DNA from: an uncultured Clostridia bacterium
GTDB lineage: Bacteria > Bacillota > Clostridia > Oscillospirales > CAG-382
Direction: 5' to 3'
Length of the DNA stretch: 41,128 bases
Assembly (NCBI GenBank): GCA_944375955.1
Contig: CALWBE010000042.1
Coordinates: 1-41,128, forward strand
Shown here: one piece after another, positions 33,065-40,952 of the stretch
Layout of the letters: the number at the start of each line of letters is the position of its first letter
Position numbering within the stretch: the stretch's first letter is position 1
Made by a program: the position numbers and the translations under genes
The notes under the pieces: generated by a model
What the model saw: the letters and a program-made list of their open reading frames with translations, nothing else
The model's database searches: none
Told to the model about the DNA's origin: nothing

Positions 33065-33898
33065 CTATATAAGTTCTTTATAAATACTGTTTTTAGGTAC
33101 GCCGCGGTCTTTTGCGCACGCTTTTATAGCATCCATTTTTGAAAGTCCTTTATCAATATAAAAATCAACGTGTTCCGCAACCGAAAGCCTGTCCCAGAAA
33201 TGCTCCGCATTATCGGGAGCGCCTTCTATAATTAAAACATATTCTCCCCGCGGATCCTTTTGCTCGTACAAAGCTTTCGCTTCGGAAATTTGCGTAATTA
33301 TAAATTCTTCGTTTATTTTTGTAAGTTCCCTCGCAAGACAAATGCGCCGATCTCCTATAGTGTCATACAGTTCAGACAGCGTCTTTTTCAGGCGGTGCGG
33401 TGCCTCGTAAAATATAACGGTTCGCTTCTCGGATATAAGAGAGGAAAGCACCTGTTCTTTTGAGCTGTCCTGAGGCAAAAATCCCTCGAAAACAAATCTT
33501 CTGCTGTCAAATCCCGATGCAGAAAGCGCCGTTATCGCCGCGCATGCTCCCGGAACCGGAATAACTTTTATTCCGGCGGAATGCGCATTTTCGCACAGCT
33601 CTGTGCCCGGATCTGAAATAGCCGGAGTTCCAGCGTCTGTGACAAGAGCGCAGCTTTTACCTGAGATAAGTTCTGAAATTATTTTTTGACCGGCGGTTTT
33701 TTTATTGTGTTCAAAATAATTTACAATACTCTTTTTTATGCCGAATTTCGCAAGCAGTATGCCCGAAACTCTGGTGTCTTCCGCTGCAATAAAATCGACC
33801 TCTGACAATATTTTTACGGCACGTTCGGTAATATCTGAAAGATTGCCTATCGGAGTCGCAACAACATACAGAGCGCCGTTTTCTATTTCGTTTGACAC
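33065..33898 (-). CDS. rsmI: 16S rRNA (cytidine(1402)-2'-O)-methyltransferase
   Basis: Methylates the ribose of C1402 in 16S rRNA with S-adenosylmethionine. The 277-residue length is normal. LYVVATPIGNLSDITERA, AAEDTRVSG, ALVTDAGTPAISDPG and VPGACAAITALSASG are the classic SAM- and substrate-binding blocks of the tetrapyrrole-methylase-like fold. The start is GTG at 33898; AAGGAG lies upstream within the end of the preceding gene. Its first 16 bases overlap the end of the tRNA methyltransferase gene, which implies translational coupling. Confidence 0.95.
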   Translation of the reverse strand: MSNEIENGALYVVATPIGNLSDITERAVKILSEVDFIAAEDTRVSGILLAKFGIKKSIVNYFEHNKKTAGQKIISELISGKSCALVTDAGTPAISDPGTELCENAHSAGIKVIPVPGACAAITALSASGFDSRRFVFEGFLPQDSSKEQVLSSLISEKRTVIFYEAPHRLKKTLSELYDTIGDRRICLARELTKINEEFIITQISEAKALYEQKDPRGEYVLIIEGAPDNAEHFWDRLSVAEHVDFYIDKGLSKMDAIKACAKDRGVPKNSIYKELI

Positions 33899-34656
33899 AG
33901 CTCCATTACTCCTTCCCGCGCCACTTTATCCATTTGCTCAGTATAGTTTCCGTCCTTGTCATATATAATAAACGGTGCGGTCATTACAAGGCCTTCTTTT
34001 CCTTGTTTTTTTGCTTCGCACAGAACAAGAACCGGAGGTCTTCCTTCCTTGGAGCATACAAGCGTCATTCTTTTTATTTCAAACCCATTTTGAGCCGCTC
34101 CCGCATAAAGCGATGAAAGCCTGTCCGGACGGTATACTATAAACAGGCTTCCGCCGGTGCCGAGTAAAAAATATGCCGCCTTAAAAACATCTCCGATATT
34201 ACAGAGAATTTCGTGGCGGGCAATAGTTTTATAGTCGTCTCTGCACATTTTTCCGCAGTTATCCGTCATATACGGGGGATTGCATATCGCAAAATCATAA
34301 CGTTCTGAAGAAAGGGAAGCTCTTACATTTCGTACATCACCGCATATCGCTGTAAAACGGTCCGAAAGTTCGCTTGTCTCCGCACTCATTTCCGAAAGCC
34401 TGCATGCCTGCTTATTTATTTCTAATGCCGTCATAGACAAAAAAGAGAAACGGTCAAGCATTGACAATGAAGAAAATCCGGTTCCCGAACATAGTTCGAT
34501 ACCCGTAACTTCTGATTTTTTTATTAAATTCAAATTTAAGCATGCCGAAGCATATGCCGCAAGAAGCACTGCGTCGGTTCCGTAAAAAAATACACCTTTT
34601 TGCTGATATACCGAAAGTGTGTCGGTCACTTTCTCAAGCTTTGGCTGCTCCGCCAT
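33883..34656 (-). CDS. TrmN6-type tRNA (adenine37-N6)-methyltransferase-like protein
   Basis: A 257-residue SAM-dependent methyltransferase. GTDAVLLAAYA and GIELCSGTGFSSLSM form the SAM pocket, and NPPYMTD is the NPPY motif of N6-adenine methyltransferases. This matches YfiC/TrmN6-like proteins, which modify A37 of tRNA-Val in Escherichia coli; the exact target in Bacillota is not proved. It lies directly upstream of rsmI and overlaps it by 16 bases, an arrangement commonly seen in Bacillota. It starts 33 bases after the acetyltransferase gene. Confidence 0.88.
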   Translation of the reverse strand: MAEQPKLEKVTDTLSVYQQKGVFFYGTDAVLLAAYASACLNLNLIKKSEVTGIELCSGTGFSSLSMLDRFSFLSMTALEINKQACRLSEMSAETSELSDRFTAICGDVRNVRASLSSERYDFAICNPPYMTDNCGKMCRDDYKTIARHEILCNIGDVFKAAYFLLGTGGSLFIVYRPDRLSSLYAGAAQNGFEIKRMTLVCSKEGRPPVLVLCEAKKQGKEGLVMTAPFIIYDKDGNYTEQMDKVAREGVMELCQTK

Positions 34657-34689
34657 ATTTTCTCCTTTAAAATAAGGTTATTTAGTTTT

Positions 34690-35487
34690 TTATTTATATA
34701 ATTTTTCGTCAAGAGGAACATCATCTGAAAGCAATTCTGCTCCGCCGCTTCTTTTTCTTATAAGTTCTACGGTGTTTTTCATTTTTACTGCGCTGCACAG
34801 CTGTATATCCGCATTGCCTAATTGCCCGTCAACGATACATCCGTTATAACGGAAAGCCGGTTCGTATTTTGGATAGTGCGCTGAAACATCCCCTATTCCT
34901 TCAGCTCTGTGGCAATGCAGTTGACGCATGACGACAGTTCCGTCTTTTTTTCTTATTTTTAAATTTAAAGGCTCTTTTGAAAGTCTGTTAGGCACATTCA
35001 GCATTTCTTCCACGGAATGAATATAGGTATTCTTATTATGGCCTACGCCGATAAGCATTACGTATCCGTTTTCGGTATAGAGCCTGCCGTAGCAGCCGCT
35101 GGGATTTGTTGACGTTTGTGAAACCGAATCAAAAGCAATATATTCTTCAGCTTTTTCCGGATTCCCGAATACGGCGGTTGAATGCGTAGGATGCTGTGAA
35201 CGGTGAGCTGACGGATGACGGGCTGCAATTTGTGTAAGAACTCCCACACATGTTTTATCTGACATCATATCCAGTGCAAACTCATCATTAAATGCCCACG
35301 TGTGCGTAGGTATACAAAGAAGTCCTCCTTCCGATGTAAAATAATCTATAAGAACTTCAAGCAAGCCTTCGCCTCGGCCTTCAGTATCACCTACCGCGCG
35401 CAGTGAAGAATGTACCATAACTACGCTTTTTTTTGGTGCGTTTATTTGTTCAAGCTGTTTGTAAAGCTGAATTTTTGTATAGTACAT
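34690..35487 (-). CDS. AAC(3)-fold N-acetyltransferase
   Basis: A 265-residue protein of the aminoglycoside 3-N-acetyltransferase (Antibiotic_NAT) fold. VMVHSSLRAVG (23-33), CIPTHTWAFN (58-67) and QHPTHSTAVFG with the catalytic His102 are the family landmarks, and the later VLIGVGHNKNTYIHSVEE also fits. The family includes resistance enzymes (AAC(3)) and unrelated enzymes such as YokD and FrbF that acetylate other amines. The location in a conserved run with methyltransferase genes, and the ordinary base composition, suggest a chromosomal enzyme rather than an acquired resistance gene. Substrate unknown. CGGAGG precedes the ATG. Confidence 0.85.
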   Translation of the reverse strand: MYYTKIQLYKQLEQINAPKKSVVMVHSSLRAVGDTEGRGEGLLEVLIDYFTSEGGLLCIPTHTWAFNDEFALDMMSDKTCVGVLTQIAARHPSAHRSQHPTHSTAVFGNPEKAEEYIAFDSVSQTSTNPSGCYGRLYTENGYVMLIGVGHNKNTYIHSVEEMLNVPNRLSKEPLNLKIRKKDGTVVMRQLHCHRAEGIGDVSAHYPKYEPAFRYNGCIVDGQLGNADIQLCSAVKMKNTVELIRKRSGGAELLSDDVPLDEKLYK

Positions 35488-35522
35488 GACTTCCTCCGGA
35501 AATTTCTCGACTTTTCAAAAAA

Positions 35523-36086
35523 TCATTTTTTTATTATTTGTGCCGGTATAGCGCGATATATAGCATATGCTGCCACACATGAAAAGATATCTTTTATTAT
35601 GAATCCTGCTGAAGCAGCTAAAAATGCTGCCATTAAGCCGGATTTACTTACATAGGCAAACCACAGAACGCCAAGCAGGTGACAAATTGCTATTCCTGCT
35701 ATTCCGCAGCCTATTGCGGCTATCGGATTTTCATTTTCGGTGATTCCCATCCCGCAAAGAAAAGCGAGGATAATAAAACCTACGATAAAGCCTCCGGTGC
35801 CGCCTAAGAAGTGGTAAAATCCTCCGGAAAACCCGGTGAATACGGGAGCTCCGCAAATGCCAAGCATCACATATACGCATAAGGAACATAAACCGTCTTT
35901 TTTACCTAAAAAATAACCGCATAAGCATACCGCAAAAGTTTGAAGCGTCACGGGAACTCCGCCGGGCAAAGGTATGGCAATCTGAGAAAGAAGTGCAAGA
36001 AATGCTGTAAAAATTCCTATTTTTGCCATTCTTTTTATATTTGGAATATTTTTAGATTTGCTTTTATCAGTATTTGTCTGTGGCAT
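35523..36086 (-). CDS. bioY: Biotin transporter substrate-binding component
   Basis: A 187-residue integral membrane S-component of ECF biotin transporters, with about six helices. LPGGVPVTLQTFAVCLCGYF, with the conserved PVTLQTF, and GGTGGFIVGFI are diagnostic. BioY works with shared ECF energising proteins (EcfA/A'/T), which are not in this window, although some BioY act alone. The start MPQTNTD overlaps the end of the upstream permease reading frame by 20 bases; AAAGGA lies about 12 bases ahead. A later in-frame ATG (MAKIGIF) has no ribosome binding site. Confidence 0.94.
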   Translation of the reverse strand: MPQTNTDKSKSKNIPNIKRMAKIGIFTAFLALLSQIAIPLPGGVPVTLQTFAVCLCGYFLGKKDGLCSLCVYVMLGICGAPVFTGFSGGFYHFLGGTGGFIVGFIILAFLCGMGITENENPIAAIGCGIAGIAICHLLGVLWFAYVSKSGLMAAFLAASAGFIIKDIFSCVAAYAIYRAIPAQIIKK

Positions 36087-37217
36087 TCTTTTTATTTTTC
36101 CTTTCGAGTCTCTTATCTGTAAATCTTTTTATTCCGTTATATATCATTGCAAATACGGGAACTGCTATGATCATTCCGAATACCCCTAAAAATCCTCCAA
36201 ATAGAAGAAGAGAAAAAATGACCCAGAAAGCCGGAAGTCCCGTTGTTCCTCCGAGAATTTTCGGACCTATAACGTTTCCGTCAAGCTGCTGTATTGCAAT
36301 TATCAGTATGATAAACCATATTGTTTTTGAAGGTTCTACAAGAAGTATTATTATTGCCGACGGAATTGCTCCTATAAACGGACCGAAAAACGGGATTACA
36401 TTTGTCACTCCCACAATTACTGAAATTAATGCCGTATTAGGCATACGCAGTATTGTCATTGATATAAAACAGATTATGCCTATTATTATGGAATCGAGTA
36501 TTTTTCCGCTTATAAAGCCGCCGAACGTTCTGTCTATCTCAGAGCAATATGATGTTACCTTTTCAACCTTATCATCGCTTAGCATAGCATGAAGAAATTT
36601 TTTGCAGCCTTTTTTTACTTTTCCACGGCCGGCAAGCACATATATTGAAATAAGAACTCCGATTAGAAAGTTCATTACTTCGGTTATAAGGCTTTGGAAA
36701 AATGTATATATCTGCGGGAAAAGACCGCTTATGATGTTGTAAGCGTTTTTCAATAGACTGTCTATTTCCATTGCATTTTCCGGAATTTCAAGAAAAGGAA
36801 TATCAAGATTGTCTACATATGCAACGGCGGTATTGTAATATGTAGGAAGGCTGTCTTTTATATTTTTTAAGCTTGCTGCTATATCCGGTACCATGAGGAA
36901 TACAAAACCTGAGATTACTCCAAGAAAAATTACATATGAAAAAACAATACTTAATATATTACATAGTTTTGTTAAATTTTTTTGCTTTTTGAAAAGAGGC
37001 GTCTGAGAAACGAATTTATCATCCTGTCGAGCGGCGACAGCAGATAGGATATAGCCACACCGTATATTACCGGGCTGAGCAGTGAAAATACAGATCGTAT
37101 AATCTTAAAAATATTGTCGTGAAATATTATAGCAGAAGCAAAAAGTATAATTGCGGCCGCCGTTATGAATATATAAACACATATTGTAGTATATTTTTTA
37201 TTCCACTCCGGTTTCAC
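36067..37217 (-). pseudogene. AI-2E family transporter split by a frameshift
   Basis: Two reverse frames together make one AI-2E (YdiK/PerM-like) membrane protein. The first (37217-36972) starts with GTG at 37217, 7 bases after AAAGGAGG, and ends KSKKI at a stop; it holds helices 1-2 (VYIFITAAAIILFASAIIF, SPVIYGVAISYLLSPLDRMI). The second frame continues from the same point as QKNLTKLCNILSIVFSYVIF and GVISGFVFLMVPDI, then runs to 36067 with the typical GTTGLPAFWVIFSLLLFGG. The break lies at seven A (T7 on the forward strand, 36977-36983); one extra A would join both frames into about 384 residues, the normal length. The gene is either broken, read by slippage, or affected by a sequencing error. 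A separate internal ATG start at 36894 would give a protein that lacks the N-terminal helices. Confidence 0.85.
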
Positions 37218-37326
37218 AGATACACCTCCTTTCATTTTTTGAGGTTAATCTACCGTATATTTTTTATTTTACTGCACATTATGATCCCGTTTGAGATATA
37301 TTAAAAATATTAGATTTTTAAATTAC

Positions 37327-38490
37327 TCAGCCGTTTATAACAGTCACACGTACGACGCTTTCAACAGCACTAATAGCTTCATATGCTTTATCTGAAAGTT
37401 TGTCGGAAATTTCGACAAGCGTGTATGCGTTGTCCTTTTTTGATCTGTTTACAAGATTTTCGACGTTTATTTTGTTTTCGGAAAGAACAGAGGTGATCTG
37501 AGCCAAAACATTAGGTATATTTTTATGGAATATACAGATTCTTGTTCCGCCGTTTACCGGAATAAATGCATCAGGATAATTTACGCTGTTGTGTATATTT
37601 CCGGATTCAAGAAAGCTCTTAAGTTCCTCAGACGCCATAACTGCACAGTTATCCTCTGATTCTGGAGTTGACGCGCCGAGATGAGGTATTGTGATTATTC
37701 CGGGTACGCCTACTGTTTCGGGTGTCGGGAAGTCTGTTACATAGCTTGCGACTTTTCCTGATGCGAGAGCAGCTTTTATATCTTCCGCATTTACAAGATC
37801 TGCTCTTGCAAGATTAATAATGCGGACGCCGTCTTTCATTTTTGCTATTGTATCCTTGTTTATCATTTCCTTAGTTTCGGGAGTTGAAGGAACGTGAATG
37901 GATATATAATCGCAGTTAGCGTATATATCGTCTCTTGCACTTGCTTTTTCTACCGCCTTTGAAAGATGCCATGCAGCGTCTACTGTTATATAAGGATCAT
38001 GACCGTAAACTTTCATTCCCAAATGTGTGGCAGTATTTGCAAGCAGAGCACCTATTGCTCCGAGTCCTATTACTCCGAGAGATTTTCCGAAAAGTTCAGG
38101 GCCTACAAACGCGCTTTTGCCGGCTTCTACCTGCTTTGCAACATCGTCTCCCGTAAGTGATGAAGCCCAGTTTATACCATCGACTATTTTCCTTGAAGCA
38201 AGAAGCAATGCTGCAATTGCAAGTTCTTTAACAGCATTTGCATTTGCTCCGGGAGTGTTGAATACAACTATACCGTTTTCTGAGCATTTTTCGATCGGAA
38301 TATTATTTACACCGGCTCCTGCACGCGCAATCGCTTTAAGAGAAGGATTCAGCTCCATATCGTGCATTGCCGCTGAACGCACAAGTATTCCGTCCGGATT
38401 TTCTACATCTGTTCCCACGTTATAGCGGTCGCGTTCAAGGGTGTCTGTTCCTACTTTTGCTATTTTATTTAGAAGTTTTATATTATACAT
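37327..38490 (-). CDS. serA: D-3-phosphoglycerate dehydrogenase
   Basis: Oxidises 3-phosphoglycerate to phosphohydroxypyruvate, first step of serine synthesis. The 387-residue protein has the D-2-hydroxyacid dehydrogenase fold: SLKAIARAGAGVNNIP, Rossmann loop LGVIGLGAIGALLAN, INLARADLVN with the active-site Arg region, and PHLGASTPESEDN with the catalytic His. The C-terminal about 70 residues (TRICIFHKNIPNVLAQITSV) are an ACT domain that in this family senses serine. I start at 38490 since GGAG lies upstream; the frame could extend 16 codons but these overlap the serC terminator region. It follows serC on the same strand with a hairpin in between. Confidence 0.94.
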   Translation of the reverse strand: MYNIKLLNKIAKVGTDTLERDRYNVGTDVENPDGILVRSAAMHDMELNPSLKAIARAGAGVNNIPIEKCSENGIVVFNTPGANANAVKELAIAALLLASRKIVDGINWASSLTGDDVAKQVEAGKSAFVGPELFGKSLGVIGLGAIGALLANTATHLGMKVYGHDPYITVDAAWHLSKAVEKASARDDIYANCDYISIHVPSTPETKEMINKDTIAKMKDGVRIINLARADLVNAEDIKAALASGKVASYVTDFPTPETVGVPGIITIPHLGASTPESEDNCAVMASEELKSFLESGNIHNSVNYPDAFIPVNGGTRICIFHKNIPNVLAQITSVLSENKINVENLVNRSKKDNAYTLVEISDKLSDKAYEAISAVESVVRVTVING

Positions 38491-38539
38491 TTTACAATAT
38501 CTCCGTTTCATAATTTTAGTATTTTTTATGATAAGCAAA

Positions 38540-38570
38540 AAACGCCGCAGCTTATATCGGCGCGGCGTTT
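38540..38570 (-). terminator. Terminator or attenuator between serC and serA
   Basis: On the reverse strand AAACGCCGC (38570-38562) pairs with GCGGCGTTT (38548-38540), followed by further T (TTTTTTG). It lies 8 bases after the serC stop and 50 bases before the serA ATG. It would lower serA relative to serC unless transcription reads through. Confidence 0.75.
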
Positions 38571-38577
38571 AAAGTCG

Positions 38578-39660
38578 TTATTTGTTTTCGGCTTCGAATT
38601 TCTTCATGAACTCGATAAGCTTCGTCACGCCTTCCTCAGGCATTGCGTTGTAAATTGAAGCTCTCATGCCGCCGACAGAACGATGCCCCTTTATATTTTG
38701 GAAGCCGTTTGCAGCTGCTTCTTTGCAGAACTTTTTGTCAAGATCTTCATTGCCGGTAACGAATGTAACATTCATAATAGAACGGTACTTCTTTTCTGCC
38801 GGAGCCTTATAAAGTGATGACGAATCTATATAATTATAAAGTGCTGCAGCTTTTCTTTCGTTTATCTTTTTCATCTCGGAAAGTCCGCCGAGATCAAGCA
38901 GCCATTTGTATACGAGTCCGGAAATATATATTGCATAGCAAGGAGGAGTATTGTACATCGATCCGTTTTCTACCTGTACTGCATAATCAAGCATTATGGG
39001 AGTTGTCGGACGCGCCTTCCCTACAAGATCCTCTCTTATGATAACGACTGTAAGACCTGCCGGTCCCATGTTTTTCTGTGCGCCGGCGTATATAAGTCCG
39101 AATTTTGTAACGTCAACCGGTTCTGAGAGGATACAAGAAGACATATCCGCAACGAGCACATGATCTCCTATATTTGGAACATCAGGATATCTTGTTCCGT
39201 AAATTGTATTATTGTAACAGATATGAACATAGTCTGTGTCCGGACGAATCATATCTGGAGTTATTTCCGGAATATAAGTAAAGTTTTTATCGGCTGAAGA
39301 TGCGACAAGCTTTACGTCTCCATATTTCTGAGCCTCGACATATGCTTTTTTTGAAAATTGGCCCGAAACAATGTAATCTGCTTTTCCGCTGCCGTTCATC
39401 AAGTTGAGAGGAACAGCCGAAAACTGAGTTGATGCACCGCCCTGAAGAAACAGTACTTTATAATTGTCGGGTATGTTCATAAGTTTGCGGAGATCTTTTT
39501 CCGCTTCTTCAATGATGGCTTCGTAAAAAGACGATCGATGGCTCATCTCCATTACCGACATTCCCGAGCCGTTATAATCGGTCATTTCCGAAGCAGCCTT
39601 TTCCAAAACAGGAAGAGGAAGCATAGAAGGACCGGCAGAGAAATTGTAAATTCTGCCCAT
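38578..39660 (-). CDS. serC: Phosphoserine aminotransferase
   Basis: A PLP aminotransferase that makes phosphoserine from phosphohydroxypyruvate and glutamate; also accepts 4-phosphohydroxy-threonine in some organisms. The 360-residue protein begins [30 protein letters not shown] [22 protein letters not shown] and the PLP-lysine block [16 protein letters not shown] are diagnostic, with the C-terminal [18 protein letters not shown] lies 7 bases before the ATG at 39660; the frame is open for 32 more codons, but those overlap the promoter. It is followed by serA, giving two of the three serine-synthesis genes together; serB is not in the window. Confidence 0.97.
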   Translation of the reverse strand: MGRIYNFSAGPSMLPLPVLEKAASEMTDYNGSGMSVMEMSHRSSFYEAIIEEAEKDLRKLMNIPDNYKVLFLQGGASTQFSAVPLNLMNGSGKADYIVSGQFSKKAYVEAQKYGDVKLVASSADKNFTYIPEITPDMIRPDTDYVHICYNNTIYGTRYPDVPNIGDHVLVADMSSCILSEPVDVTKFGLIYAGAQKNMGPAGLTVVIIREDLVGKARPTTPIMLDYAVQVENGSMYNTPPCYAIYISGLVYKWLLDLGGLSEMKKINERKAAALYNYIDSSSLYKAPAEKKYRSIMNVTFVTGNEDLDKKFCKEAAANGFQNIKGHRSVGGMRASIYNAMPEEGVTKLIEFMKKFEAENK

Positions 39661-39727
39661 TTCATTACCTCCATAATATAAAATCATAATTTCTTGCCTA
39701 TAAATATATTCGGCATAATATAAAATT

Positions 39728-39756
39728 ATTATAGTATGTTTTATCAGCAAAGTCAA
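39728..39756 (-). promoter_or_regulatory. Promoter of serC
   Basis: On the reverse strand TTGACT (39756-39751), a 17-base spacer and TATAAT (39733-39728). The start would be near 39721, about 60 bases ahead of the ATG. Confidence 0.8.
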
Positions 39757-39848
39757 GGGAATTTATCAAAAAAAGAACAGTTTTGGCATAATCTGCAATT
39801 TATTATTTTATATTTATTTGTTTTATATTTATAATATAAAAATTTTAA

Positions 39849-39891
39849 AGTTCTTATCTGCCACTGTTAAATATTGTGGTAGATAAGAACT
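39849..39891. terminator. Long inverted repeat, probable bidirectional terminator
   Basis: AGTTCTTATCTGCCAC (39849-39864) pairs with GTGGTAGATAAGAACT (39876-39891), 16 bp with one G-U pair, 11-base loop. T-rich tracts lie just outside (ATAATTTTTT on the forward side; TTAAAATTTTT on the reverse). It stands 100 bases past the stop of the 65-residue reverse gene and most likely ends that transcript. The length of the arms is more than a terminator needs. Confidence 0.65.
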
Positions 39892-39989
39892 ATAATTTTT
39901 TAATACTGCACATGTGGCAGATTTGAGATTTTTCGGAAATAAAAATAGTTTTTTCGGACAAAATAATTTATATTATTTAAAATTTAATG

Positions 39990-40187
39990 TCAGCTGTAAA
40001 AATTTCCGCTTCCGATACTGTCGACAAGCATTTTCATTTCTTTTTTTGATGAAAACGAATGAGTTCTGTTGACAATTTCCTGCTGCTGTTCTTTCGACAT
40101 AGAAACAAATGCCTGCATAGCGTTTGTGTTTTGCGCAAGCGCCATTCCAAGGCCGAGCGGAAGCTCTACTATATTGTCACCGTTCAT
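39990..40187 (-). CDS. Small hypothetical cytosolic protein
   Basis: A 65-residue protein. The N-terminus MNGDNIVELPLGLGMALAQN is followed by a helix (MQAFVSMSKEQQQEIVNR) and HSFSSKKEMKMLVDSI, a pattern seen in small Bacillota proteins of unknown function that end with an SK.EM..lV..l helix. AGGAG (40200-40196) lies 8 bases before the ATG at 40187; a GTG nine bases upstream is less likely. No membrane segment. Its own transcript appears to end at the 39849-39891 hairpin. It could be a spore- or growth-linked protein, but nothing in the sequence shows this. Confidence 0.7.
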   Translation of the reverse strand: MNGDNIVELPLGLGMALAQNTNAMQAFVSMSKEQQQEIVNRTHSFSSKKEMKMLVDSIGSGNFYS

Positions 40188-40339
40188 AAAATGCACTCCT
40201 TTCTTTTTCTATCGTATTCATATTGTTTGCAATCTGGCTTTTTTTGATATCTGAAAATTTACGGATATTCGGAGTATTTTTCTCATTACTGTGAAAAAAA
40301 AGACTTTTTTGCAAAAATACAAAAAAAATAAAAAAAGTA

Positions 40340-40367
40340 TTGACAAAATCCTTTTTTTATGTATAAT
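40340..40367 (+). promoter_or_regulatory. Promoter of tRNA-Leu
   Basis: Perfect TTGACA (40340-40345), a 16-base spacer and perfect TATAAT (40362-40367), about 45 bases upstream of the mature tRNA. Confidence 0.85.
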
Positions 40368-40413
40368 ATATTTTGTTGTGAGTGCATCAGAGTCTGATCT
40401 TCACAAAATATAT

Positions 40414-40498
40414 GCGGATGTGGCGGAACTGGCAGACGCGCACGTTTGAGGGGCGTGTGGTGTATTCCGTATGGGTTCAAGTCCCATCATCCGCACCA
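40414..40498 (+). tRNA. tRNA-Leu (anticodon GAG)
   Basis: GCGGATG (40414-40420) pairs with CATCCGC (40488-40494), followed by A and the encoded CCA (40496-40498). The D-arm TGGCGGAACTGGCAGACGCG is leucine-like. The anticodon loop TTGAGGG gives GAG. A long variable arm (GGTGTATTCCGTA region) is present, as in class II tRNAs, and the T-arm holds GGTTCAAGTCCC. It has its own promoter and a terminator 7 bases downstream. Confidence 0.97.
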
Positions 40499-40504
40499 AA
40501 CAGT

Positions 40505-40556
40505 ACAAATCCGAACCCAATACCAATCGGTGAAGGGTTCGGATTTGTCATTTTTT
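40505..40556 (+). terminator. Terminator of tRNA-Leu
   Basis: ACAAATCCGAACCC (40505-40518) pairs with GGGTTCGGATTTGT (40535-40548), a 14-bp stem with a 16-base loop, and is followed by TTTTTT (40551-40556). Confidence 0.9.
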
Positions 40557-40613
40557 ATGACTATCCGAACTTTAATGCAAAACACAAAAATTAAATTTCG
40601 GAGGTTGATTTTT

Positions 40614-40910
40614 ATGAAAACAGAACTTAATAACATCGGCGCTTGGGGCAGACTGCATTATGATTTTCTTTATCGCAATCAGAGGTCGGTTATCAATGCT
40701 ATGCGGTTGAAAGGCACATTGCATGATTATCTTATGGGCATTGATAAAGACGCTGAGGATATGTTCAATCTTATTGTCAAGCAGACGGCTGAAATTGAGG
40801 GCGTAACCGAGCAACTCAAAGCTGCTGACCAAATGGAATGGATCCGCCGCATAAACAGTATCAGGAGTAGAGCAAGGGAATTTGTGCTGAAAGAGCTTAT
40901 ATACCAATAA
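40614..40910 (+). CDS. TnpV-like transposon-encoded protein (short form)
   Basis: A 98-residue protein. NIGAWGRLHYDFLYRNQRSV, LKGTLHDYLMGIDKDAEDMF, VKQTAEIEGVTEQLKAADQM and EWIRRINSIRSRAREF match the recalled TnpV consensus of clostridial transposons and integrative elements, but the usual 20-25 N-terminal residues before the IGIWG-like block are lacking. GGAGG lies 9 bases before the ATG. A longer frame would run back through the tRNA terminator and is not credible. TnpV function is unknown. Its presence just behind the tRNA points to a mobile element whose body lies to the right. A hairpin follows 9 bases after the stop. Confidence 0.8.
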   Translation: MKTELNNIGAWGRLHYDFLYRNQRSVINAMRLKGTLHDYLMGIDKDAEDMFNLIVKQTAEIEGVTEQLKAADQMEWIRRINSIRSRAREFVLKELIYQ

Positions 40911-40918
40911 TACTCAAA

Positions 40919-40946
40919 AAGGCGAGGGACACTCATCTCTCGCCTT
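40919..40946. terminator. Terminator shared by converging genes
   Basis: AAGGCGAG (40919-40926) pairs with CTCGCCTT (40939-40946), with three further pairs inside (one G-U). It lies between the TnpV-like gene and the reverse partial ORF. The T tracts are weak (AATCATTT). Confidence 0.65.
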
Positions 40947-40952
40947 AATCAT

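Larger units (their letters stand above)
39661..39989. other. Intergenic stretch upstream of serC
   Basis: About 330 bases without a gene. It holds the serC leader and promoter (to 39756), very A+T-rich DNA, a 16-bp inverted repeat (39849-39891) and A+T-rich sequence to the stop of the 65-residue gene. No riboswitch signature is seen in the about 60-base serC leader. Confidence 0.6.

Noticed and set aside
34690..35487. Calling the AAC(3)-fold gene an aminoglycoside resistance gene
   Set aside because: The fold is shared by enzymes with other substrates and the gene is in a core chromosomal setting.
36960..36990. Programmed -1 ribosomal frameshift in the permease
   Set aside because: The A7 run is in a phase that gives no standard X XXY YYZ heptamer (the codon before ends in C), and no clear stimulatory hairpin was found, so a break or error is favoured; slippage is kept only as a possibility.
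39931..39960. Direct repeat TTTTTCGGA in A+T-rich DNA
   Set aside because: Short and in low-complexity sequence; expected by chance.
40446..40613. Forward frame extending the TnpV-like gene upstream through the tRNA
   Set aside because: It would overlap the tRNA and its terminator; the ATG at 40614 has GGAGG ahead.
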